Shown here piece by piece: positions 44,112 through 51,339 of a DNA stretch of 64,000 nt. Source of the DNA: Hyphomonadaceae bacterium UBA5336 (GTDB taxonomy: Bacteria > Pseudomonadota > Alphaproteobacteria > Caulobacterales > Hyphomonadaceae); the NCBI GenBank assembly GCA_002408125.1, contig DHQO01000025.1:145998-209997 (forward strand). The letters are read 5' to 3'. The notes beneath the pieces were generated by a model that saw only the letters and a program-made list of their open reading frames with translations, did no database searches and was not told the origin of the DNA. Made by a program: the position numbers and the translations under genes. Position 1 is the stretch's first letter; every line of letters begins with the position of its first letter.

Positions 44112-45809
44112 TCAGGCCGTGTCGCGGTAGATCCCGGCAATCAGGTCCGCCACCGCCTCGGGATGGGTGTGGTGCAGGAGCTGGCCGGCCTGTTCGATGG
44201 GCGTGACATCGACATGGGTATAGCGCTGGGCGAACGCACGCGCCCATTTCAGCGGGCAGATCGGATCCTGATCGCCGATCACATAGTGCAGCGGCCGGTC
44301 GAGGTCCTCGACCTGATCGCTCCAGTCGGAAAAGATCTTCAGCCCATCGCCGACAAAGCCGTCAAACCCGCCACCATCGATCAGGCCGAAACCTTCATGG
44401 ACCAGCTCCATGATTTCCGGGGTCTTCAGGGCCGCGCTGTCGGCGGTGCTTGTGTTGTAGGTGCGTTCGAGCAGGCGGTTGCGCCCGGGCTCGCTGCGGT
44501 AATAGGCGGCCGAGGTGCCCAGCATGAACCGCAGGGCGCGGGGCGACAGGCGCGCGGTACGCGAGAGAAGCCGTACCATGGAGGGATAGTCCGAGAGCAT
44601 GTCGGGATCGTGGATCGGCACGCCACCCGCAAGGGCGCAGATCGAGGTCACGCGTTCCGCCGCGCCCATGCCCGCCGCGCACCCGTAGAGGACGCCGCTG
44701 GTATGGGTCACCACCATAGCCTGGTCGAGGCCGAGCCCGTCGAGGATCTGCGGGAAGGTCTGCGCCCATTCCTCCACCGTATGGCGCCAGTTGCGCGGCG
44801 GGTCGGAGCGGCCATAGCCCGGCCGGTCGATGCAGATCATGTGCAGGCCGTGCCGGCCGAGCGCCTGGATGAACTGCTCGGTCATGCCATGGCCGAGGGA
44901 CATGCCATGCAGGAAGATCAGCGGCTGGGTGCTGGGATTGCCGCGCCTCGTCCAGCCGACCTGCCGCCCGGATTTCAGGGTGATGATGCCCCGGTCGAGG
45001 CCGTCGGCACGGCGCGCACCGCGCGGGGCGACACCCTGCATGAGATGGTGCAGCTGGAGCGCCAGGCGCACCACATCCTCGCGTCCGGCAATGCCCATCT
45101 TGCGATAGATCGCCTTGGACTGGGTCTTGAGCGTATCGGTTGAGCGTCCGGCCGCCTCGGCAATCTTGCTGAAGCTCTCGCCGAGCACGATGCGCTCAAG
45201 CAGGGCGAGTTCGGCACCTGTCAGGTTGAACTCGCTGGCCAGGACCTCGCCCACGGCATCGGACCAGACCGCATGGGAGGTGCGCACCAGATAGCGTGGC
45301 CTATGCAGGCCGGACTCGCCGCGCCCCAGCCGCCGGATCACAACGCCCATGGAGGTCCCGCTCCGGCGGTCGGTGATGCGGGCAAACCCGCTCTGGGCGC
45401 GACCGACCTCATGGAGCATGTGCATGGCTGATGTCAGGGCCTGCTTTTCCTCCGGCTCGTCGGACAGGTCGCTCAGACGGCGGGCCTGCTCGCCCATGGC
45501 CCGCTTCCAGCTGTCATTGCAGGCGAGGAAGTCGCCGTGATCATCGGCGATCGCTGCCGGGCCGGTTTCGGCCTCGACCAGCGTGGCGGGCGAAAAGGAG
45601 GCCCGGCTGGTGGGATGGAGCTGGTCCAGGATGACCGTTGCCCGGTCGATATGGGTCAGCAGCTGGTCAGCCTCCAGGCTGCCGGGATCCAGGCTGGCGA
45701 CATATTTGTCCCAGTGCTGGATGAAGGATTCATAATCGTCTGGGGACAGCGCTGTCTGGTAGATCGCCTCGACGGCAGAGAGCAGGTTTGCACTTGGGTC
45801 CGAGCTCAA
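44112..45809 (-). CDS. LuxR-type HTH fused to an alpha/beta-hydrolase domain
   Basis: A 565-aa protein with a TTG start supported by GAAGGAG 7 bp upstream. Residues 1-190 are an unassigned PAS-like sensor region. Residues 195-257 are a LuxR/GerE HTH (LTGAELALLERIVLGESFSK, TLKTQSKAIYRKMGI). Residues 295-560 are an alpha/beta hydrolase with LIFLHGMSLGHG and DRPGYGRSDPP. The elbow reads VTHTSGVLYG (368-372 THTSG) instead of GxSxG, while Asp513/515 (GDQDP) and His547/549 remain. It may sense a ligand instead of hydrolysing it. A palindrome lies 69-86 bp upstream. Confidence 0.85.
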   Translation of the reverse strand: MSSDPSANLLSAVEAIYQTALSPDDYESFIQHWDKYVASLDPGSLEADQLLTHIDRATVILDQLHPTSRASFSPATLVEAETGPAAIADDHGDFLACNDSWKRAMGEQARRLSDLSDEPEEKQALTSAMHMLHEVGRAQSGFARITDRRSGTSMGVVIRRLGRGESGLHRPRYLVRTSHAVWSDAVGEVLASEFNLTGAELALLERIVLGESFSKIAEAAGRSTDTLKTQSKAIYRKMGIAGREDVVRLALQLHHLMQGVAPRGARRADGLDRGIITLKSGRQVGWTRRGNPSTQPLIFLHGMSLGHGMTEQFIQALGRHGLHMICIDRPGYGRSDPPRNWRHTVEEWAQTFPQILDGLGLDQAMVVTHTSGVLYGCAAGMGAAERVTSICALAGGVPIHDPDMLSDYPSMVRLLSRTARLSPRALRFMLGTSAAYYRSEPGRNRLLERTYNTSTADSAALKTPEIMELVHEGFGLIDGGGFDGFVGDGLKIFSDWSDQVEDLDRPLHYVIGDQDPICPLKWARAFAQRYTHVDVTPIEQAGQLLHHTHPEAVADLIAGIYRDTA

Positions 45810-45877
45810 GACAGCTCCTTCTCACGCCACCTAATGCATCGAAAACTAAACACAGCCGAACATTACAGTTCACCCTT

Positions 45878-45895
45878 ATCACCCTGCAGGGTGAT
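45878..45895. promoter_or_regulatory. 18-bp perfect palindrome
   Basis: ATCACCCTGCAGGGTGAT lies 69-86 bp upstream of the LuxR-hydrolase gene, with an extra half-site TTCACCC at 45870-45876. Size and symmetry fit a LuxR-family dimer site, so autoregulation is likely. Confidence 0.6.
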
Positions 45896-45956
45896 GCCAA
45901 GCGATGATCTAGAATGTAAGCACATGTTCAGACGGCGCGGTGGGAAAAGACGCCCA

Positions 45957-46026
45957 AAGTGTGTGGGGACGCACGTGGACACACTTCAGAAAGCCGGACC
46001 TGTCGCATCCCGGCTTTCTGATTTTT
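45957..46026 (+). ncRNA. Candidate small RNA 3' end: two tandem hairpins plus T-tract
   Basis: Hairpin 1 is AAGTGTGT (45957-45964) with ACACACTT (45979-45986). Hairpin 2 follows at once: CAGAAAGCCGG (45987-45997) with CCGGCTTTCTG (46010-46020), then ATTTTT. No plus-strand gene lies upstream for several kilobases apart from antisense to the LuxR gene. The 5' end is unknown, probably 45850-45950. Confidence 0.5.
45987..46026 (+). terminator. Intrinsic terminator of the putative sRNA
   Basis: An 11-bp perfect stem and five T on the plus strand. On the minus strand no T-tract follows, so it does not serve the LuxR or SDR genes. Confidence 0.8.
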
Positions 46027-46036
46027 CCGGTTCCAG

Positions 46037-46954
46037 CTAGATCGGCTCGTAGGGGAAAACCGAGGTCGTCGCGCCGAGATCTGTAAAGCTCGGCCCCATG
46101 GCCGGCAGGGCCTGCTCGCACAGGGTCTCCGGCGTCCAGCCTTCCAGCCGGGCAATGCTTTTCACCGGCCGGGGCTGGCTGAACAGCACGACCTCATTGC
46201 CGCGCACGCTGAAGACCTGGCCCGACACCGATTTCGACTTGTCGGCACACAAGGCCACAGCGAGCTGGGCGACCTGGTCGGCCCGCATGCCCTGGCGCAT
46301 GCGCTCCACGCGCTCGGCGCCGGCTTCGTCCTTGACCGGGATGGAAGCGATCATCCGTGTGAAGGCGAAGGGCGCGATGATGTTGGAGCGCACATTCTTG
46401 CGCTCGCCTTCCATGGCGACGATCCGCGACAGCCCCATGATGCCGAGCTTGGCGGCGGCGTAATTGGCCTGGCCGATATTGCCGATCAGGCCGGAGGTGG
46501 ACGTGAACAGCACGAAAGCGCCGCCTTCCTGTTCGCGGAAAAGCTCCACGGCGGCGCGTGTGACATTGAAGCTGCCATGCAGGTGCACATCGATGACCGC
46601 CTTCCAGTCGGCTTCGCTCATCTTGTGGAACATGCCATCGCGCAGGATACCCGCCGGGTTCATCACCGCATGCAGGCCGCCGAACTCGTCGCGGGCCTGT
46701 TCGACCATGCCCGCCACCGCGGCATAGTCGGTGACGCTGTCAGAATTCGACACCGCCTTGCCCCCGGCTGCGCGGATTTCACGTGCGACCTGTTCGGCCG
46801 GGCCGGCATCACCTTCATCGCCGCCGGAAAGGCTGCCGCCGAGATCGTTGACCACCACATTGGCGCCCTCCCGCGCGGCCAGCAGGGCGCACTCCTTGCC
46901 GATACCGTTGCCGCCGCCGGTGACCAGTACTGTCTTGCCGTCCAGAATGCCCAT
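46037..46954 (-). CDS. SDR oxidoreductase, peroxisomal multifunctional-enzyme-2-like
   Basis: A 305-aa short-chain dehydrogenase: cofactor site VLVTGGGNGIGKECALL, VVVNDLGG, NPAGILRDGMFHKM (the NAG motif has Pro), catalytic Tyr-Lys in YAAAKLGIMG and Ser in FTSTSG. The VVNDLGG and GILRDGMFHKM segments match the hydroxyacyl-CoA/17-beta-HSD type 4 branch, so a 3-hydroxyacyl-CoA or steroid-CoA substrate is likely. GGGAG precedes the ATG. Probably transcribed singly. Confidence 0.85.
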   Translation of the reverse strand: MGILDGKTVLVTGGGNGIGKECALLAAREGANVVVNDLGGSLSGGDEGDAGPAEQVAREIRAAGGKAVSNSDSVTDYAAVAGMVEQARDEFGGLHAVMNPAGILRDGMFHKMSEADWKAVIDVHLHGSFNVTRAAVELFREQEGGAFVLFTSTSGLIGNIGQANYAAAKLGIMGLSRIVAMEGERKNVRSNIIAPFAFTRMIASIPVKDEAGAERVERMRQGMRADQVAQLAVALCADKSKSVSGQVFSVRGNEVVLFSQPRPVKSIARLEGWTPETLCEQALPAMGPSFTDLGATTSVFPYEPI

Positions 46955-47013
46955 GCTTCGCGCGCTCCCATTTTATTGCTGCGTTTCCCGGCGAGCTTAG
47001 ACCTGCGGCAGGC

Positions 47014-47048
47014 AAAGAAAAAGCACCGCCCTTGGGGAAGGGCGATGC
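47014..47048 (-). terminator. Rho-independent terminator of the CarF-like gene
   Basis: On the minus strand GCATCGCCCTT-CCCC-AAGGGCGGTGC (one G-T wobble) is followed by TTTTTCTTT, about 25 bp past the stop. Confidence 0.85.
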
Positions 47049-47072
47049 CTGGAAAGGATCGGGCCGGGCGGA

Positions 47073-47663
47073 TCAGACCGCGCGGCGGTAACGCGGGTTC
47101 ACGCTGTCATCCGGGCGCGGAGTGATCCCGGTCAGGCGCTTGATCACCCACTCGATGTTCTGGAAGAACCGCACGCGTTCCAGGCCCGGATTGAGGTAAT
47201 TGGTCATCACGCAGTAATGGGTGTCCTTGCCCTTGCGGTGGTGGGCGGTGTGGTGGCGAAAGCTCTGCATCAGGCCGGTCTTCTGAATGAGGGTGATCAG
47301 CCGCCCGTTCTCTGCCGGGCTCTTGTGGGCGGCGCCGTGGAACTCGTTGGCGAGCATGCCGAAGGCGACCGCCGCGCCGGTGAACAGGTTCAGCCAGCCC
47401 ACGGCCCAGAACACCAGCAGGAAGACGATGCCGAACGCGATCACCTCGCGATTTCGGGTATAGAAGGTGCCGCGAAGAAAGAAGCGCGGCTGGTGATGAT
47501 GATATTGGTTCATGCGGATTGTATGGCCCAGGACCGGCCATTTCGGATCGCCATAACGATCCTCGAACCAGTGAAACACGCCGGAGACAAAGTCTGCCAG
47601 AAGCAGCCCGGCGAAGATCTTTCCCACCCCCTTCAGAAGGGCGATGGTCAATGTGATCGGCAT
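47073..47663 (-). CDS. CarF/PEDS1-type lipid desaturase (plasmalogen-forming)
   Basis: A 196-aa membrane protein of the lipid-desaturase (TMEM189/Kua) family. Its members CarF of Myxococcus and human PEDS1 introduce the vinyl-ether bond of plasmalogens. The conserved start is ADFVSGVFHWFEDRYGDPKW. Metal-site histidines are at 31, 47, 55-57 (QYHHHQP), 109 and 113 (NEFHGAAHK), 137-138 and 141-142 (RHHTAHH) and 149. TM helices lie about 5-30 and 73-108. I chose the ATG at 47663 because GGAG lies 8 bp upstream. Two dyads precede it. The substrate, an ether lipid, is inferred from family. Confidence 0.85.
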   Translation of the reverse strand: MPITLTIALLKGVGKIFAGLLLADFVSGVFHWFEDRYGDPKWPVLGHTIRMNQYHHHQPRFFLRGTFYTRNREVIAFGIVFLLVFWAVGWLNLFTGAAVAFGMLANEFHGAAHKSPAENGRLITLIQKTGLMQSFRHHTAHHRKGKDTHYCVMTNYLNPGLERVRFFQNIEWVIKRLTGITPRPDDSVNPRYRRAV

Positions 47664-47714
47664 AAAAGTCTCCATCATGCCATTGTTTCGGCAAGCCGGA
47701 GCGCCCGCCGATAT

Positions 47715-47730
47715 GTGATCGCATGATCAC
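47715..47730. promoter_or_regulatory. Operator-like dyad 1 upstream of the CarF-like gene
   Basis: GTGATC-GCAT-GATCAC is a perfect 6-bp inverted repeat 52-67 bp before the start. It shares the TCACTAA half-site with dyad 2. Confidence 0.5.
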
Positions 47731-47751
47731 TAATTGTGGCGGAAACGTGTC

Positions 47752-47771
47752 TAGTGAGCATATAATCACTA
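47752..47771. promoter_or_regulatory. Operator-like dyad 2 upstream of the CarF-like gene
   Basis: TAGTGA-N8-TCACTA is a perfect inverted repeat. TCACTAA occurs here (47766-47772) and again at 47727-47733, 39 bp apart, so a regulator may bind two sites on nearly the same helix face. Confidence 0.5.
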
Positions 47772-47811
47772 ACGGTGAGGAGATTTATTTCCTATGCTCT
47801 GTAAAATTGTC

Positions 47812-48639
47812 CTAGTCAAAACTCAACCAGAGGGCGCAGGCATCGTCGGCACGTTTCACCCGTCCGATGGCCTGGCGGGAGAGGCCGGATTCGTGGCGGC
47901 GAAGCTGCGTGACGAGGTCGCCAAGACCGCATGTGCGCACGGCACTGGCCAGGCCGGGGCCATCATACAGCCCGTAAGGATGGATCAGGCGGTAGAACCC
48001 GTCCGACATCAGGAGAATCTGCGTTCGCGCGGTGGCAGGAATGCTGACCCGGTTCAGACGGGTGATGACATGCGGGCGCAGGCTGAAGATCGGCTTTTCG
48101 GCCTCGAAAGCCGCCTCCCGGGCCTCGCGCACGGCGTTCCAGATCTCCTCCTCGCTGCGCTTGAGCACCTCGCGATTGTCCTCGCTTTCCTGCTCGGAGG
48201 CACCGACAGGCCCGTACTCCTCGCCGCTGATCAGGTCCAGGGCCATGCAGTCGCCCAGCCAGCAGAGCTCGGCCACATCGCCCAGCCGGCGCAGCCAAAT
48301 GCCTGACGCGATCGGCCAGGCGGCGGGCGGCAGGCTATCCAGCGGCGTGTCGCTCTCGGATTCTGCCCGGGCCCGCACCTGCTCCAGGATGCGCCTGAAA
48401 TAAACCTCGGGTGCCTCGCCCTCTTTCGGGGCGTGGCCTATCAGGTGAGATGACAGCGTATCGGCGAACCAGGCCGCGCCGCTTTCCGCGCCGGGAAAGG
48501 GTTGCAGCGGCGTCGCATCCGTCGCCCCGTCCAGCACCCAGGCCGTTCCGGCGCCTTCATCATAGCCATACCGGTCATCCCCGGTCTTGCCCGGATTGCC
48601 GGGGGAATTCACGGCATCGACAATCTCGAACGCGGACAC
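47812..48639 (-). CDS. PP2C-type Ser/Thr protein phosphatase
   Basis: A 275-aa PPM-family phosphatase with a GTG start. The metal-binding motifs are present: GKTGDDRYGYD (Asp21/22), VLDGATD, LCWLGDCMALDL, LLMSDGFYRL and RADDACALWL. It should remove phosphate from Ser/Thr residues using two Mn or Mg ions. It is 21 bp downstream of yebC and probably cotranscribed with it. No kinase partner is nearby. Confidence 0.85.
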   Translation of the reverse strand: MSAFEIVDAVNSPGNPGKTGDDRYGYDEGAGTAWVLDGATDATPLQPFPGAESGAAWFADTLSSHLIGHAPKEGEAPEVYFRRILEQVRARAESESDTPLDSLPPAAWPIASGIWLRRLGDVAELCWLGDCMALDLISGEEYGPVGASEQESEDNREVLKRSEEEIWNAVREAREAAFEAEKPIFSLRPHVITRLNRVSIPATARTQILLMSDGFYRLIHPYGLYDGPGLASAVRTCGLGDLVTQLRRHESGLSRQAIGRVKRADDACALWLSFD

Positions 48640-48660
48640 GTTTCCCCCAACTGGTTCTGC

Positions 48661-49413
48661 CTAACTCGCCAGGCGTTCCATTTCCTCGTCGGAGAGTTCG
48701 GAATTGTCGTAGACGTTTTGCACGTCATCAAGCTCGTCGAGCGTGTCAAGGAGCTTCATCAGCGTGTCGGCGGCCTGGCCTTCGACGGGCACGGTGTTCT
48801 GGGGCTTCCAGATCAGCTTGGTGGAGGTGGCTTCGACATCCGGCCAGGCCTCGTCCAGCGCGCTCGCGACTTCGTTCAGGCCCTCACGCTCGGTATAGAT
48901 GACATAGGTTTCGCCATCGACTTCCATGTCGGTCGCGCCGGCCTCCAGCACCGCCATCATGACATCGTCTTCCGCGCCGACCTCGGCCGGGTAGATGATC
49001 TCGCCGACCTGATCGAAGCCGAAGCTGACCGAGCCGGTCTCGCCCAGGTTTCCGCCATTCTTGGAGAAGGTGGAGCGGATATCGCTGGCCGCGCGGTTCT
49101 TGTTGTCGGTCGAGGCCTCGACAATGATGCCGACGCCACCGGGGCCGAAACCCTCATAGCGGATATCGACATAATCATCGCCGCCGCCGCCCGCGCCCTT
49201 GTCGATGGCGCGCTTGATATTGTCCTTGGGGAGCGAGGAGCCCTTGGCGTTCTTGATCGCCAGGCGCAGGCGCGGATTGGCGTCCGGGTCCGGCCCGCCC
49301 ATCTTCGTCGCAATGGTGATTTCCTTGCTCAGCCGCGAGAAGAGCACGGCGCGCTTTTTGTCCTGCGCGCCCTTGCGGTGTTGGATGTTCGCCCATTTAC
49401 TATGGCCGGCCAT
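48661..49413 (-). CDS. yebC: YebC/PmpR-family protein
   Basis: A 250-aa YebC-family protein: MAGHSKWANIQHRKGAQDKK at the N-terminus, then NPRLRLAIKNAKGSSLPKDNIKRAI and YEGFGPGGVGIIVEASTDN. The family acts as transcription factor and, in recent work, as an elongation factor relieving ribosome stalling at proline stretches. ATG at 49413 with GAGG upstream; sequence further 5' is not conserved. Confidence 0.95.
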   Translation of the reverse strand: MAGHSKWANIQHRKGAQDKKRAVLFSRLSKEITIATKMGGPDPDANPRLRLAIKNAKGSSLPKDNIKRAIDKGAGGGGDDYVDIRYEGFGPGGVGIIVEASTDNKNRAASDIRSTFSKNGGNLGETGSVSFGFDQVGEIIYPAEVGAEDDVMMAVLEAGATDMEVDGETYVIYTEREGLNEVASALDEAWPDVEATSTKLIWKPQNTVPVEGQAADTLMKLLDTLDELDDVQNVYDNSELSDEEMERLAS

Positions 49414-49633
49414 GAATGCCTCATTTCGTGGTGTGTTCGTCTGCCGCCTGACTAACCTAATCTGACGGGTCAGGGAAGGCAGGCCCTGCCGTGACAGGGC
49501 CTTGCGAACTCCAGGGTTGGAAAAAGTTGATCCGATTTGATTGAATTTCACAGATTGTGTGAAGGTGCCGTTTAGATGGCTCCTAATAGCTTTGAGAAAG
49601 TTTATCCACCCGCGACTACGGAGTGTACGCAAT

Positions 49634-50374
49634 ATGATCGTCCCATATCGTGAATATATACTTCGGATATTCTTGCTCACGTTCGGCTGTATCGTTGCCT
49701 GCGCGAGCCTTTCGCATGCCATGGCCGGTTGGGACGCAAAGGTTTCTTCGCATGAAATCCAGACACTGGCGATTGTACTGCCGATGATCATTGCGCCCTT
49801 CGCGATTGCCTTGGCGATTCACGACGGGCTGCAATCTGAAAGGTTAAAGTCTGCGAGCCAGGACACGAGCGCTCGCGATAATCTGACCGGCCTGCTCAAC
49901 CGCAGGAGCTTCTTCCGTCAGATTGAAAACATGCGCCAGCTGACGAGCAGCAGCGAAGTGTTCTTCTTCATGGTCATCGATGTTGACCACTTCAAATCGA
50001 TCAATGCCCGGTTCGGTCATGAGGCTGGCGATGCCGTCCTGATCCATGTCGCCGACTGTCTGCGCAGCCGCGCGACCGAGGATATGCGTATCGCGCGATT
50101 TGGCGGCGAGGAGTTCATTATTGCCGGTCATCTCAACACGATCGGTACGCTTCAGCGCTTCGGCCAGCGTATCATCCAGTGCGTCGAGAATAATGAGGAA
50201 GGTAACAAACACCTCCAGGTGCGCGTGCGTGTCAGTGTCGGCAGCTGCATCGCGACGAGCGATGTGTCGACCGAACTGGCGGTAGCACACGCAGAATCTG
50301 CCATGCTGCAGGTCCTGCGCACGGGACGGCACAAGGTGGTCGGCGCACACGAAGACCAGCAATACGCCGCCTGA
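49634..50374 (+). CDS. Membrane diguanylate cyclase (GGDEF)
   Basis: A 246-aa protein with two N-terminal TM helices (ILRIFLLTFGCIVACASLSH; LAIVLPMIIAPFAIALAI) and a C-terminal GGDEF domain: SARDNLTGLLNRRSFF, VIDVDHFKSINARFGHEAGD and the active motif RFGGEEFII. It should make c-di-GMP. The usual inhibitory RxxD, five residues before GG(D/E)EF, is not at its place (TEDM instead). I use the ATG at 49634 (CGGAG upstream); 49541 is a possible longer start. The sequence is somewhat less GC-rich than its neighbours. Confidence 0.87.
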   Translation: MIVPYREYILRIFLLTFGCIVACASLSHAMAGWDAKVSSHEIQTLAIVLPMIIAPFAIALAIHDGLQSERLKSASQDTSARDNLTGLLNRRSFFRQIENMRQLTSSSEVFFFMVIDVDHFKSINARFGHEAGDAVLIHVADCLRSRATEDMRIARFGGEEFIIAGHLNTIGTLQRFGQRIIQCVENNEEGNKHLQVRVRVSVGSCIATSDVSTELAVAHAESAMLQVLRTGRHKVVGAHEDQQYAA

Positions 50375-50382
50375 ACCGGAAG

Positions 50383-50414
50383 CCGCCCGCGATCCTTAAC
50401 AGATGCGCGGGCGG
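50383..50414. other. Stem-loop between convergent genes
   Basis: CCGCCCGCG and CGCGGGCGG pair around a 14-nt loop between the cyclase and SDR stops. There is no T-tract on either side, so it may aid termination or RNA stability only. Confidence 0.4.
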
Positions 50415-50443
50415 TGGGTTCGAGCGGTAAGGGGCAATGGGGC

Positions 50444-51199
50444 CTAAATCGCCTGACCGCCGGACACTTCGATGCGTTGCGCCGTCAGCCATCGATTGTC
50501 CGGCTCGAGCAGGCTCGCAATCATCGGCCCGATATCATCGGGCACACCAACCCGGCCGAGGGCGGTGATGGAGGCGATCTGTGTATTGAGATCGGCCTTG
50601 TCGCGCACGGCACCGCCATCGAAGTCGGTCTCGATGGCGCCGGGGGCGACGGTGTTAACCGTTATCCCGCGGCTGCCCCACTCCTTGGCCATGTAGCGCG
50701 TTAGGACTTCCACCGCGCCCTTGGCCGCGGCATAGGCAGCGTAGCCCGGAAGGGCGAAGCGGGTGAGGCCGGAGGAAATGTTCACGACCCGGCCGCCATC
50801 GGCGATGAGCGGGTAGAGGGTCTGGGACAGGAAGTAGACGCCCTTGAAGTGAACATTGCACAGGGCGTCGAACTGCGCCTCGGTGGTCTCGGTGACAAGC
50901 GCACCATCGCCATGGCCGGCATTGTTGACGAGATTGTCGAAGGTCTCGCGACCCCAGCCGGTCTCCAGGGCGGCTTTCAGGCGAGCTGCAAAATCGGCGA
51001 AGGTCGACACGTCGCCTGTATCGAGCTGGAGCGCGGCGGCCTTGCGGCCCATTGCCTGAATCTCTGCGACGACGTTTTCGGCCTCGCTTTCATTGCTGCG
51101 ATAGGTCAGCACGACATCGCCGCCCTTGCGGGCAACATTCAGCGCCGTGTTACGCCCGAGGCCCCGGCTGCCGCCGGTAATGAGTGTGATAGTGGACAT
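50444..51199 (-). CDS. SDR oxidoreductase (FabG-like)
   Basis: A 251-aa classical short-chain dehydrogenase: LITGGSRGLGRNTAL, VNNAGHGDG, Ser in INISSGLTRFALPG, catalytic YAAYAAAKGAVEV and NTVAPGAIETD. The ATG at 51199 has GAAGGAG upstream. It is divergent from an AraC regulator whose N-terminal domain type (AraC_N, as in YqhC) often controls aldehyde-linked reductases. A role in carbonyl detoxification is therefore plausible but unproven. Confidence 0.9.
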   Translation of the reverse strand: MSTITLITGGSRGLGRNTALNVARKGGDVVLTYRSNESEAENVVAEIQAMGRKAAALQLDTGDVSTFADFAARLKAALETGWGRETFDNLVNNAGHGDGALVTETTEAQFDALCNVHFKGVYFLSQTLYPLIADGGRVVNISSGLTRFALPGYAAYAAAKGAVEVLTRYMAKEWGSRGITVNTVAPGAIETDFDGGAVRDKADLNTQIASITALGRVGVPDDIGPMIASLLEPDNRWLTAQRIEVSGGQAI

Positions 51200-51261
51200 G
51201 GCAGGTCTCCTTCTGCGTGTTCTGTTGAGCCAGGGATATCGGAAGCGGGGTGGAAAGGTCG

Positions 51262-51279
51262 TTGCCGAAACCTCGGCAA
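51262..51279. promoter_or_regulatory. Dyad in the SDR/AraC divergent promoter
   Basis: TTGCCGA-AACC-TCGGCAA is a perfect 7-bp inverted repeat, followed by GTTTTGCC and further TGCAA blocks. It could be the AraC-family or another regulator's target. Confidence 0.45.
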
Positions 51280-51339
51280 GTTTTGCCTGATCCTGCAAAC
51301 TCGGGTGCAATGCGGCCCGCGCTGACATAGAGTGGGCTC

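Noticed and set aside
45897..46040. Short plus-strand frame through the tandem hairpins
   Set aside because: Its codons include the terminator stem, and the peptide is Arg/Lys-rich with no similarity; an RNA is the better reading.
49481..49502. AGGCCCTG/CAGGGCCT hairpin upstream of yebC
   Set aside because: No T-tract on either strand, short stem, no gene end nearby; not called a terminator.
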